Source of the DNA: Aurelia coerulea
Lineage: Eukaryota; Cnidaria; Scyphozoa; Semaeostomeae; Ulmaridae
Assembly: GCA_039566865.1 (NCBI GenBank)
Contig: CM076960.1
Span: forward strand, 11,632,501 to 11,696,500
Length of the DNA: 64,000 bases
Reading direction: 5' to 3'
Each line of letters begins with the position of its first letter. The first letter of the stretch is position 1. The translations under genes were made by a program, and so were the position numbers. A model generated the notes under the pieces. That model worked only from the letters and a program-made list of their open reading frames with translations, was not told the origin of the DNA and ran no database searches. This document shows positions 53,341 to 64,000 of this stretch, in pieces.

Positions 53341-55025
53341 TTTTATCCGGATATATTTTATCCACATCCAGTACGAGGTTGATTTTAATCCACAAAGAGG
53401 CTTTTTCAATGAGGGGCATTCACACTGATGATTGTTCGATGGCAGAAAGGGGCGGGGTAGTACCACCAAACGAGATAATTCATGAGACCAAGTGATTTTG
53501 GTCAATTCTGGGGCGTAGAATCCGAATTTTGATGTTCTTTTTCTGGGGAAGGAGTCGTTTTGAGATATGGGGGTAAATGCCCCCAAAATTGAAGGAAAAT
53601 GTGTTGTTGTTTAGACTTTCGATATACCCCTTCAAAAGTTTATTTCTAGCTGTAGAACACTGATAATGGCCCCATCAAGCTCATAAAAGGTGTTCTTGAG
53701 GATTCGGATCATTCTGGGGGGTAACCCTGCCCCTAAATGGGGGCAACAAAGCAAGATAACCCCAAATTCACTAAAAGTACCTAACCATATCAGTTCTGGG
53801 GTGTAGAACCCGAATTTTGATGTTATTTTGATGGGAGAGGAACTGTTTTCGAACTAAAGGGTCAAATACCTCCAAATAAGGGTAAAAGGTCAAACTCTTT
53901 TGGAAAACCTTTGATGTTTGTCATTCCAAATATATTTCAAAGCTCATTTTGACGTGAAAAGGAGACTTTTGAGATATTAGGAGGAAATTTATGGGGTAAA
54001 GTTTGTTTTTTCAAGCCCCTAAAAGCATGAAAGTATTGATCTTCCATCTACGGGACATGGAATTTGGGATCAACAAATTCATGAATAGCAATAGCTTAAT
54101 CTATGTGTCCGGCTGTTACCTTCTTCTTTAGGGTAGCGTAACCTCGAGATGTTGCCCTAAAATGGGGGCAACAACTCAACGAGGCAAATTTGGGGCAACG
54201 AAAACGTTGATCTATATTCACTTTATGGTCGAAGTGCCTCATCCCATGAATTATGCGATAGTAATATTGCAACAGAGAGCCTTGTTTTGTCCTACTGTCT
54301 TTACTGTTCAAACTTCATACTTATGGTTCCGTTTAACCAAGGAAACAATGGATGGTGCCTCGAACCACGATCCTATAAATAGGCTCTGTTGCAACTTGTT
54401 AAATGGGACGTTGATAGACCAGTTCAATAAAGAACGAATTCTGTAACTACCACAAGTTCATGTTACTCTATTTGTTATATTCATGTCCCATTTCCATTTC
54501 CCTTGGACATCGAGCGAATTTTCATCCAAGTCCACACTTCAAAGATGTTAGGACGATGGCTTACCATTAAATCATCCAATGAAATTACGTGAATCTATTC
54601 ATGATGCTTGTAAAGAATAATCGATGGTAGTGTGTTTGTTTGCACAATCGGTTGTAATATTGTGATTTGCATCTTTCGTAGGGACTTTTCTTAACATTTC
54701 AAATTCGGATGCAATTGCTGATCGGTGAGCAATAGATTCGGATGCAAAATCCTACATCCAAAGGAATTGAAAATGGGCCAACACATCAGAACTTCAGATA
54801 GTGTCATTGTTGCCGACCATCTCTCTGACAAAACTCAGCAGCTCTTCTATCCTTTCATGTGTAGATTTCTTTTAATTCGATTTAACTGTAGCTAACAATA
54901 TATACACATATACAGTTCATACATATTTACAGAGTTAACTAATCAAAATCGAATACGCAACGGAAAACAAATTAAATATTTTTATAAATTTTAATTGCAC
55001 TGGCAAGACTAAGTAAAAACTTTCG
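53341..55025. other. No recognisable gene
   Basis: 53341-54200 repeats phrases such as GGGGTGTAGAACCCGAATTTTGATG and GGGGCGTAGAATCCGAATTTTGATG (53510, 53797) and GGGGGCAACA. This suggests an old, diverged direct duplication of roughly 290 bp. 54200-55025 shows nothing supported. Confidence 0.4.
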
Positions 55026-56138
55026 TTAAGGTAACTCTGCTTTCCGCTCTAGTGCACAGCGAGATGCAGTTTCGCAAAACCAATCTCCTCAGAAAACAGC
55101 TAATTTCTTCCATATTATTCGGCCTATCGAAAAGCGGTAAAAAGGATGTTGTTCTGTATAGTCTGGGAAATCGAAAGATGCATAAATCGCAATGTTTCCG
55201 TCAACGTTGGCTTCGCAAACCCTTGTTCAAATAATTTTGTTGATTTCAGAAAAGTGGATTTATCTCCAAAACTACTCGAAAAATGTTCGATTTTTTTTCA
55301 CACCATCTTTAGCTAGGTAGTTGATCTACAACTTTGCCAAGTCTGATTGAAAAAGCTAGGCTAGATTTCCTGTAATCGAATTTTATTTTTCTGTTTACTT
55401 TTCGACAGCAAAATGGAGAAACCTTGGTCAACGGATTACCATGCTATGAGGCACGCTTGCAAAAGCTCAGGCTTGAAATAACTTTCAGAACTGTTTCCAT
55501 TGGCAAACAAATGAACGTCATCTATTGGGAATACCATACGCAGGTCTCAAAAGACATCCTTAGTGCGCTTGTAAAAGCATCATTTGCATCTATTGATTAA
55601 AAGTTACTGACTGTTACTAGCAACTTCACAAAAACCATGCTTTGGGTGTCTTTCGAGACTTTCATGAACATTCACAAAACATCAATTTCTTTAAGATTCC
55701 ACAATGAGCATTGATCTAAAAGTGAACTTTTTGCAAAAGCTTTCAACTCATTCTGCATACTATTCTGTTGACCATCGCTTTTCCCCTTCGATGTCGAAAA
55801 GAGCCTAGCTTTTTCAATCAGACTTTACAAAGTTGTAGATCAACTACCTAGCTAAAGATGGAACGAAAAAAAATCAAACATTTCTCGAGTAGTTTTGGAG
55901 AAAAATCCACTTTTCTGAAATCAACAAAAAGATTTGAACTAGGATTTGCGAAGCCAGAGTTAACGGAAACATAGCGATTTATACATCTTTCGACTGCCCA
56001 GACTATACTGAAAAATATCCTTTTTGCCGTTTTTCGATAGGCCGAATAATATGGGAGAAATTAACTGCTTTCTGATGAGAGTGGTTTTGCGAAACGGCAT
56101 CTCGCTGTTCACTGGAGCAGAAAGCAGAGTTACCTTAA
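55026..56138. mobile_element. Foldback element copy 2, complete, TTAA-flanked
   Basis: TTAA-GGTAACTCTGC at 55026 faces GCAGAGTTACC-TTAA at 56138. Arms of roughly 350 bp are inverted copies (GCGAGATGC, TCGGCCTATCGAAAAGCGG, AAACTACTCGAAAAATGTTC, TTGATCTACAACTTTG). The centre of about 400 bp is unique. It is the full-length guide for the truncated copy at 45175-46527. The TTAA flank fits a piggyBac-type TSD although the ends do not start CCC. Confidence 0.8.
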
Positions 56139-56863
56139 ATTGCACTGACAGGCAGGCACTGACAGGCACTACATTTACAAGTCGGTCCGTCCCATTGTTT
56201 TATTAGATTCTTAAAACTTTTCAAATTATCTGCAGATTGAACTTAGCGGCAGCCCAAAGTTCAGATGGGCTAATTATGGATATTGCCCAAATATAATGGC
56301 TTCGTTGCTTTAACCCTATTCTACATGGGTAAATCAAGCACCACTTCCTCATGGGGGGGGGGCTAAAAAGGCCCCCCCAGATTTTCTAAGCAACTGCAGT
56401 GCCTATGGCAACGCAACTTGGTACACATGATTACCAAGCAATTATGATTCTAAAAATAGCATCATATGCTAATTGGTCGCATGATCCGTTGCTAGGAAAC
56501 GCAAAAACAATGGAAATTTGCTGATTTTGGCTCTCCTCCTAAAACGTAATATTTTCAAACAAAAATAGTCAATAAATAACTTTAAAGTCATAAACATGAT
56601 ACATATTGATTGTTCTTAATGAAAACTGTCAAAAATTATACTTTCAGAATTCTATTGTTATCACAGCTGCCAATCAAAGTCATGGTTGATACCTAAACAA
56701 ATTAGTTGTTGCTTTATTGGTATTTTAAATACGTTTTTAGTAATAGCAACGATATGAATTTGATCTTTAATTGTTAATTAGTCAATTTCAATCATAATAC
56801 ACTAATTATTTCATATATAACTATTTAAAATAAAATAATTGTACCTTGAACAGAGATGATAAA

Positions 56864-56903
56864 GCACGACGTTTCGAGCTTAGCCCGTTATCAAGTGAAG
56901 AAA
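56864..56903 (-). ncRNA. Degenerate hammerhead-like core at Penelope-like 3' end
   Basis: The minus strand reads CAC-TTGATAA, then a GGGCTAAGCTC hairpin and GAAACGTC-GTG. CAC and GTG can form helix I. TTGATAA departs from CTGATGA at two core positions, so activity is unlikely. Confidence 0.35.
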
Positions 56904-57112
56904 GATTAGTAGAACGGGAGTAAAAGGAAGAGTAGATTCGAAAGATGGGATCGAATAAAGAGGAAAAGTGGTGACGCAACATAAATAAATAGTATAAGCA
57001 GGATAAAAAAACAAAAACAAAACAAAATATGTAAATAATAAAAAAAAAAACACACAGGGCAATGGTCAAAAGGAAGTGCTATGTTATGATAATGTTACTG
57101 TAAATAAATAAA

Positions 57113-59450
57113 TTATTTGTTAAGTCCAGCAGGATAAAGAGTGGCGAGTTTGAAGATGATACTCTTTTCCAATGTTTTTCGTTTAGCGCTGTCTGTAGGG
57201 GCAAAGAGAAGACCAAGAATTGACATGTCTTCAGTTGAATGGTTTGGCAAATTGAAATGCTTTGATATATTGCTGTCAGGGTCATTTTCATGTTGATCAT
57301 TAAGGTGAATTTTGTGTTTGACATTTCTCATGTGTTCGCCGAATCTGTTGTTAAGTTGTCGGGAAGTTTCGCCGATATAGATTATGTTACATTTGTTGCA
57401 GGAGATACAGTAGATGACGCTTGAAGATGAACAGGTAAATTTAGATTTGATAGTAAAGGATCTGTTTCGGTTGTTGATTGCAGTTGCTGGGTTGATATGA
57501 GTACACGTTTGACAGAGGTGATGATTACAAGGAAATGTGCCAGGGGAATCTGAAGAATGAAGGTTGGTGCGAACAAGACAATCCCTGATGTTTTTGTCTC
57601 TTCTGAAGGCCATCAGTGGTGGGGCATAGAATATTTCTTTGGTCTGTAGATCTTCCCTTAAGATGTGGTGGTTGTTGTAAATAATTTTCTTGATCCGGTT
57701 GTTCAGTGGATGGTAGGTGAGGGTGAATGGGATTCGGTTGTTGGTCTGTTTCCTGTCGACTGGCAGCAAGGCATCGTCTTGTGAGAGGTTGTTGACTTCA
57801 GTGAGGGCTGAAGTTTTGATGGTCTCTGGATAATCATTTTGATGGAAGAAGGATGTCATTTCTGTTGCTTTATTATGAAAATCATCATCATGAGAGCAGA
57901 TACGATGGAGACGGCGTAATTGTGAGTAGGGAATAGAATCTTTGCATTTGCTAGGGTGAGATGATTTGTAATTGAGAAAGCTGTGTGCATCTGTGTCTTT
58001 GTGATAGATAGAAGTTGCAATGGTATCGTTTTCAATCTTCAGTAGGATGTCGAGAAAGGGCAGGCTTTGTTCAGTGATGTTGTGTGTGAATTGGAGAGCT
58101 GGGTGGAAGTTGTTTGTAAATTCGATGAACTCCTGTAGGGCTGCAACGGCAGTGAAGTTGCACCAATAATGTCATCCATATATCTTTTGATAAGGCATGG
58201 TATTGGGCCATTATATGAATTACAGAGGAGATGCTCCTGATGTCCCACAAAAAGGCAAACATAGCTGGGTCCTAGTTTACTCCCCATTGCAACACCAGAG
58301 GTTTGTAGATAAAAACTGCCATTGAATGAGACTGCATTGCTAGTTAAGACAAGCTCGGCTAGGCGAAGAAGAGTGTTGGCTGGTGGATGTTGTTTAGGGC
58401 GTTGATCAAGAAAGAATTTGAGCGCCTTTAATCCTTCAGCATGAGGAATGCAGGTATATAGTGACTTAACGTCCATGGTGAACAAATATCGATTAGGGCC
58501 ATTAAATTTAAATTCTTTGAACAGCCGGAGAGCATGTGATGTATCTTTGATAAAGGTAGGTAGTTGTTGATTGATAGGTGTGAAAATGCTGTCAAGGTAG
58601 GATGCAATTTGGGCTGCTGGGCAAGAGACGGCTGATACAATAGGACGTCCAGGGTTGTTTGGTTTGTAGATTTTAGGAAGCATGTAGAAAACAGACGTTC
58701 TTGGGTGTTGAATATAGAGTTTGTCTGCAATCGGGGGGAGGTGTTCAAGGTTCATTTCTTCTTTGATGGTATTGATGATTGTTTTCTTGAATGACTTTGT
58801 GGGATTCTTTGCAAGATCTTCATAGGAAGATGATTGTAACTGGGAGTTAGCTTCTTGGATGTAGAGGTCTTTCCTCCAAACGACAATACGGCCACCTTTA
58901 TCCGCAGGTTTGATGGCGATGTCGTCACGTGATTTGAGATGCTTAAGGGCTGACCATTCTTGTTGTGTTAAATTTGATGTTTTGCATTTGGTTTTGAAAT
59001 TAATTTGAGAAATCTCATACCTGCATTTGTCAATGTAGAGGTCAAGTGCTGAATGTTTTCCAGGTTTTGGGGTCCATGCTGACTTGGTAGGGAAAAGGGT
59101 ATTAATAGTAGTTATGTCGTCTTCTTCAGGAGAAGAGGAAATTGAATCGTTGTCCTGTTGTGAAGATTCTTCTGAATTCCTTTCATGAAAGTGAGCTTTG
59201 AGACGAAGACGCCGGAAGAATGCTTCGGTATCTTGCTTTGCTTGGAATTCATCCACACGCTGTCTTTGTGGAACAAATTTAAGGCCTTTGTTTAGTACAT
59301 TCCTTTCTTCAGAGGATAATGGCAAGTCTTCTGGTATGGTCTGGACAATATTTCTTGATTCACTTACAGTAGTTGTTGTTGAATTGGATTTGATGTTTTC
59401 AATAAGATCATCAAATTTGCGGTCTTCAAATCATCATCAAATCATCTTCT
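57113..59450 (-). pseudogene. Penelope-like element ORF: RT plus GIY-YIG endonuclease
   Basis: The minus strand from about 59450 reads RNIVQTIPEDLPLSSEERNV, EAFFRRLRLKAHFHERN, IAIKPADKGGRIVVWRKDLY, FYMLPKIYKPNNPGRPIVS, FTMDVKSLYTCIPHAEGLK, GVAMGSKLGPSYVCLFVGHQ and catalytic RYMDDIIG. The frame is lost at about 58140 and resumes by 57859 with RIPFTLTYHPLNNRIKKI. Next is a cysteine cluster (VIYCISCNKC) with GIY-YIG residues NIIYIGETSRQLNNRFGEH, ending FKLATLYPAGLNK. RT catalytic residues are intact; a frameshift separates RT from the nuclease. Same family as 26123-28614 and less damaged. Confidence 0.9.
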
Positions 59451-59804
59451 TCAAATCATCAAATTATTTCATATGTTTATCATAAATATGACGTCATAAA
59501 TAAGTATGACGTCATATATCTTAAATTTTGTCAACAAAATACAAAAATGTATATATCAAATGAAAGTAGACTTCAAGACAAACTGATTGGTACCAATTGC
59601 ATTGAAATCAAATTTGTATGAGAAAAGTTATGCATGTTTTACCAAAGATCATGGAAAAGAGACTGGATAGGAGACTGTGTCGAGAACAATAGACGATTAG
59701 TCTTATCTTCGAAATGCGCGATTGTGAGAAAGTTGTAGGGTATCCTCACTTCCGGTATACAGAAATTCGTGTGAGCCGTGCAGGAGAGATCGACTTTAAT
59801 CAGA

Positions 59805-61133
59805 ATGGAATTTGACTATTTTGGCCCCGAAATAGACGAAGAAATGCTCGAAGATGCAGCAGAGGTAAGATTATTTTCTTTATTGCTGTTCTTCGTGTAT
59901 CTGATATCTTTCTCACAAAGATTTGAGGGTATATAAATCGAATATCATAGTGATCATCCATAATAGGCGTTTTTATTTAGGCCCGATTTTCGAGAAAAAC
60001 CAAAATCGTTTTGATAATCTCTTGGTATCAAAATCATTCTATGTTTGAACTTTGGCACTCCGTTTTGCAGGTGATTACGATTACATTTTGCAATGAAGAC
60101 AACACTGAATTAATCATTCAAGGGAAACCGAAGAAAAAGCGACAAAGAAAAGTGAGGGAGAAAAGCACATCACGTACTAAACTTCCCCAGGACCAGAGTC
60201 ACTATTCAGTGAACATACACGTATTGCTGAAACGTGCTTTGGAAGTCATGGCAAAAAATGAAATGATGATTGAGATGTTTGGGGTTACGGTCAACCGTCT
60301 GTTGCAGCTTTCCTTGGGAACCCTTTCAGACCTATGTTTTCTCAATGAAGTCTTTGAGAAGACTGGAAATGAAAACGTTCTCCATAGAAAGGATGTGGAC
60401 CAGCTTCAACACGGTGTGGGTGAATGAGAACATTACTTCAAGGCTGGTCAAATGTTTGGGTGTACCAAAAGAGTTTTGCTCTTGGCTGTTGTTGTATTGC
60501 CAAGAAGAAATTGCTAAAGATAATTGCCAAACAGGCGCTGCTGAAATCAAGAACATGCAAATAGAGCTTTCTGAACATGATAAAGAGACTGTAACTTACA
60601 TTTGTGGCGCAGTATTATCAAAATTGATCAGAAAGGCGCATGATAATTTGCGGAAACCAGGCATCAAGACCACTGCCAAAGTTGTGCTAGAAAAGAGAAT
60701 TGATGCCCTAAATTGCTGCAAAAGTAGTCAGTCTGCAAGGATATTTACAGGGCAACTGATAGAAACTCTGGACCGTGGGGGCCTTACGTACCCTAAGGCA
60801 ACATTTGCTGAACTGTTCCACAGAACAGAACAGATTTTTAGAGAAACAGTTTCAGGAGGTGTTACAAAGATCAATGTGGTTTCTATCATTTCAAAAGTTT
60901 TCATTCAAGAATCCGATATGATTGAGAGATCAAAAGCAATTATTGATGTGGCTGCCATGCCTAACAGTATCAAGGATGTTGTGTTAAAGGACAGCATCAA
61001 GATTTATGTCAAGTTACGGGCCCATGCCCATGCCAAGCACTTAATTGAGAATCACAAGTCGGCAACAAGGAAGCAAAAGAAGGAAAATTCATTGAGAAAA
61101 AAATTAAAACTTTCTTTCAATGACAAACAGTAG
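59805..61133 (+). CDS. Companion gene of a P-like transposon, two exons
   Basis: Exon 1 (59805-59864) encodes MEFDYFGPEIDEEMLEDAAE and ends GAG/GTAAGA in phase 0. Exon 2 begins after TTTTGCAG at 60071 with VITITFCNEDNTELIIQG and a basic stretch KPKKKRQRKVREK. The frame reads to about 60415, where it shifts, and continues as ENITSRLVKCLGVPKEFCSW, ETVTYICGAVLSKLIRKAHD, KVVLEKRIDALNCCK, DVVLKDSIKIYVKLRAHAHA and a basic tail ending at TAG 61133. The family is not one I can name. The YxxGxVxxKL pattern recalls C-terminal segments of P/THAP-type transposon proteins. It is convergent with the transposase at 63055. The shift near 60415 may mean decay or a missed intron. Confidence 0.5.
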
Positions 61134-63054
61134 TGCTTATTACCAATGTTTTTTGTAAGAAACTTGGCACTGTGGTAGAGTTTCTTAACATTAGGGCCCA
61201 ATTCTCAACAGCAAAAGTTTCTTCTAATGTTTCATAGCTGAGTTTTATACTTGGTAAAAGGTTACTGACGACTGCATTTTGAACTAAGATTTAGAACAAA
61301 AAACCAAATCATGGACAAATGTCATATTATTTGGGTTGATGAAACATGTTGAAACATCATATTATTTGGGTTGATGAAACATGCTCTTTGCAACTCAGCA
61401 ATAATTTTGAAAAGTTCTTCAACTTTGAAATTACCTCCTGATAATCTCTTAGTATTATAAGAGCTTCTTAATTTTTGGGAAGTTATACTGCTTGAGTTTC
61501 TATTTGAAAGAAATGAGTATAATCATAGTACTGTGTGATAAAGTGGATATCACTAAAAACAATTCCAAGCATTTTAGCAAACAATGCACTTTAATTACAA
61601 CCTTTTTGGCATTAATGCATAGCATAGTCCATTCCAAAAAACAACCAGAGATTGGAATTAACACATTTCTAACTCAGCTCTTCCTCCAGTAAATTGATCT
61701 GCATATAAACTACAGGATTTTGGGCATTCACAACACAGTTGTTGATATGAAAACACCATAGTTCAACACAGATGACATAAGCAAACAGCAACAAGATCTC
61801 CCTTTTGGATCTATAAGTGGTACTTCAGGGTGAGTGTACATCTACCCCCAAAGGAGTTCAATAAAAACAGTAAGACCAATGTAGGTAGCTTGTTGGATTA
61901 TACACATATTTTTATAAGAAACTAAGAATTTGGGTCAGTACTGCAAGTTTCTTAAATTGTCAGATTTTTAGTACTCAGAGTTTCTTACGAGATTCTTAGA
62001 GGTTCCATAACAATCTTCGTGTTCACTACCTGTGCCCTCGTGAACATTTCAAAACAAGGATTTTTAACCCTTTCCAATGTTTAGACATCACTCAAGTACT
62101 TTATGAGTAATATGGTACAGGAAACAAGTGAAAATTTATTAAAATATGTCAGTGATTTCCTTTATCAAAATAAATAGTTTCTTTGAACTGATATTTTCCC
62201 AGTACTGGAGCTTCTTAATTTTTTGGTGATCTGAGAGTTGAGTTTCTTATAGGCAGTTTCTTGTAAAAAATATGTGCACAACCTTCACAAACATCAATTT
62301 TTCTAATGATTGCAAAGTAACGGTGCTTTTGGTAAGACCAATCCAAGAAAGATTTTGTAAAACGTTGCACTTGATGCTTTGACTTTTAAATTTATCAAAT
62401 ATATCTTAGAAATAATTCAGTTTCGAAAAACATTGTGGAACTTTCCATACAATTTATACTTGTACATTTCAAAGTGAAGAACATTTCTCACAGCTCAGGA
62501 CTTTTTGTAAGTTCCTTATCAAAAATATGTACATATGTGCATACATTTGCTTCGATGAAGCAAAAATATTTTCTGTAGTATATCTCTTCTCAGTAATGCT
62601 TAAAACCCCAATGCCTATGTAGCAACTACAGTTATTGGAAAAAGGTGGCAAATTAAGTGATAAACTTTATCATGCCCCTTCCTTTTCAGCATTCAAATTT
62701 TTTTAGCATTCAAAATTCAAACTTTTCAGCAAAACCAATTATTTGGTTTGTTTACCAGTATACACTTTGCAAGCCATTTTAAGTTAACTTAACTTTTCTT
62801 GAGAAACAATTATTTAAAAAAAAAGGAAATAAATGTAAAGAAAAAATTGTGAAATCAGGTGTTCTATTTTGTATTTCTTTTGATGTTGTTTTTCATGTTA
62901 ACTAAACAATGAGTTGCAGTGTATACATAACCACAGAAAACTGATCAACTTTGTGCCTTTGCAGTCAATCTTAGATGCAAAGAGTTTTGCATAGAAATAT
63001 GCTTAAAACTAATGGTTTAATCCAGATGCTAAATGTTTAAATTGCCTGGGAATT
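61134..63054. other. Convergent 3' region of the P-like element, rich in AGTTTCTTA
   Basis: Between the two convergent genes. 61960-62280 is homologous to 20100-20445. AGTTTCTTA or its variants recur (61180, 61228, 61490, 61948, 61978, 62230, 62250). There is an 18-bp direct repeat CATATTATTTGGGTTGATG at 61323/61361. No ORF is supported. Confidence 0.5.
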
Positions 63055-64000
63055 CTATCTCTTTCTTCTTTTTAAAGGACTTGTTGTTATTGTTATCCCC
63101 TCTTTTGGGCGCTTTGATCCCTTGGTGTTTCCTTTTGGTGTAATGCTAGTTGCAATGGTCCTTTGAAGCCTCAACTTGTTCTCTTGATGGCCTAGTGCAT
63201 GAACAGTGGGATTACATGACCTTCTCCCAAGTCCTCGATGTCGCCCAAAGTGGTCCTCAAGAGGATCCTGACTGAACTTGTTGGTAAGGACATACTGGAA
63301 GCCATTTTGCAACAAGAACTGTACACATTCAATTAGAGCATGGGCTGTTGTTTGTAGACCTTCAAAAGTGGCTTTGCTTAGGAACATCTTTCCTCTATCT
63401 GCTGGGGTAAAGTTTCCTTTTCGCTCATCTGTGGCTTTCTTCCAATGGGACAAGTAGTTCAAAAAGTCTCCTTTGATAAATTCAAACCGCTCATCATCTA
63501 CACTGGTATAAGGCTTTAAGAATTGCTTCCTTTTCCGTTCACCTTCAGTCAAGGATCTGGTGTTACAGCAATCAAAAAATTTGTCAATCATCAAGATCAG
63601 CTTAGCTGTTTCTCTTCCTTTAGCTGGTCCATAAGTCAACATCACCTTTCCTAATGTTTCACTCATGACTTGGGCCGCTAAGTTGACGCGCATTTTTGAG
63701 TATGGTGTCAAATAAATGTGCTCATTTCTAAGTTTTGGTAATTTCCTCACCCCACTCAATCTGTCTGCCTCATACAGTGCAATAATGTGATCCCATGTCA
63801 TCTCACCTTCATTCCAGAGTAGCCTCTTTTTACCATGTCCTGAATTTGCTAGATTATTGCGAACTGTTTTAATCAAGTGAGGGGGGTCAGAAAACATGAA
63901 AAGAGGACGGCTTTGTTCCTTGGCAAACACATTGATTGTTTTATAAGGGATGTTTTTCTCAGTGCTCAGCATACGGTATAACTTCTGGTTACTGCTAGCT
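63055..64000 (-). CDS. P-superfamily (THAP9-like) transposase, C-terminal part, runs off window
   Basis: The minus frame is open from the window edge (SSNQKLYRM) to the stop at 63055. Family landmarks in order are MFSDPPHLIKTVRNNLANSG with a catalytic-region Asp, WDHIIALYEADR, ILMIDKFFDCCNTRSL of the GTP-binding insertion region, ADRGKMFLSKATFEGLQTTA, and the C-terminal RNase H block VLTNKFSQDPLEDHFGRHRG followed by GRRSCNPTVHALGHQENKLR. The tail is Lys/Arg-rich (PLKRRKR). P transposases cut and paste DNA with 8-bp target duplications. The visible frame has no break, so this may be an intact copy; the N-terminal THAP domain would lie outside the window. Confidence 0.85.
   Translation of the reverse strand, partial: ASSNQKLYRMLSTEKNIPYKTINVFAKEQSRPLFMFSDPPHLIKTVRNNLANSGHGKKRLLWNEGEMTWDHIIALYEADRLSGVRKLPKLRNEHIYLTPYSKMRVNLAAQVMSETLGKVMLTYGPAKGRETAKLILMIDKFFDCCNTRSLTEGERKRKQFLKPYTSVDDERFEFIKGDFLNYLSHWKKATDERKGNFTPADRGKMFLSKATFEGLQTTAHALIECVQFLLQNGFQYVLTNKFSQDPLEDHFGRHRGLGRRSCNPTVHALGHQENKLRLQRTIATSITPKGNTKGSKRPKEGITITTSPLKRRKR

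Larger units (their letters stand above)
56832..59455 (-). mobile_element. Penelope-like element copy flanked by 13-bp repeats
   Basis: AATTATTTCATAT lies on both sides (near 56804-56816 and 59461-59473), the probable target duplication. The coding region and a 3' hammerhead-like motif lie between. The 5' edge has small GATGATTTGAAGAA-like tandem repeats (59405-59460). Confidence 0.7.
56310..59640. mobile_element. TTAA-type MITE carrying a Penelope-like insertion; right end not found
   Basis: Left end TTAA-CCCTATTCTACATGGG, then a G-run, TAAAAAGGCCCCCCC. Beyond the Penelope-like element the sequence resumes with two TGACGTCA (59488, 59505), a feature of this MITE class. A right CCATGTAGAATAGGG end is not visible, so the end is lost or diverged. 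Confidence 0.5.

Overview
The window looks like intron or intergenic DNA of an AT-rich, intron-containing metazoan genome. The repertoire (GIY-YIG Penelope-like elements, Jockey-superfamily LINEs, an R4/Dong-type LINE, DIRS, P-superfamily and TTAA-flanked elements) suggests a marine invertebrate. A cnidarian is my guess; the sequence does not prove it. There is no bacterial-style gene layout, and no complete host gene is visible. The only host-like coding signal is a set of short exons on the minus strand (35-184, 8499-8777, 29847-29921, 30150-30236 and possibly 40919-41066). Four of them are phase 1-1 and they may belong to one long secreted or membrane protein gene of unknown function. Most of the rest would then be intronic transposons.

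Layout: 0.5-5.3 kb is a nest of small elements (TTAA-flanked MITE, TA-flanked foldback, ACAATTG MITE, LINE tail). 9.6-13.8 kb holds a TTAA MITE next to a decayed LINE whose ORF is split exactly by a second TTAA MITE. 15.6-16.6 kb has a MADF-like broken gene. 19.6-20.5 kb is non-coding sequence of a P-like family. 21.7-23.2 kb is a TTAA MITE with an 8-bp-TSD element inside it. 23.4-23.9 kb is a 15-bp minisatellite, followed by a LINE (23.95-25.3 kb) and a Penelope-like element (26.1-29.2 kb). 30.7-36.2 kb holds Penelope-like fragments and TAA microsatellites around an intact 847-codon R4/Dong-type LINE ORF.

36.3-40.4 kb is a 4.1-kb near-complete palindrome with an 8-bp target duplication. 41.3-46.9 kb has a 7-bp minisatellite, LINE tails, two foldback elements and MITEs. 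47.4-50.25 kb is a young Jockey-superfamily LINE with a poly-A tail. 50.3-52.8 kb is a DIRS-like gag-RT fragment interrupted by a 320-bp tandem array carrying tRNA-like promoters, then cut by a MITE that itself carries a MITE. 55.0-56.1 kb is a second foldback copy. 56.3-59.5 kb is a TTAA MITE carrying a Penelope-like element. 59.8-64.0 kb holds two convergent P-superfamily-type genes, a companion gene on + and a transposase on - that runs off the window.

The most notable signals are the giant palindrome and its link to the P-like family, hammerhead-ribozyme-like cores at three Penelope-like 3' ends, the tRNA-like tandem array inside a DIRS gag, and TTAA MITEs that repeatedly carry CRE, YY1 and E-box-like sites.
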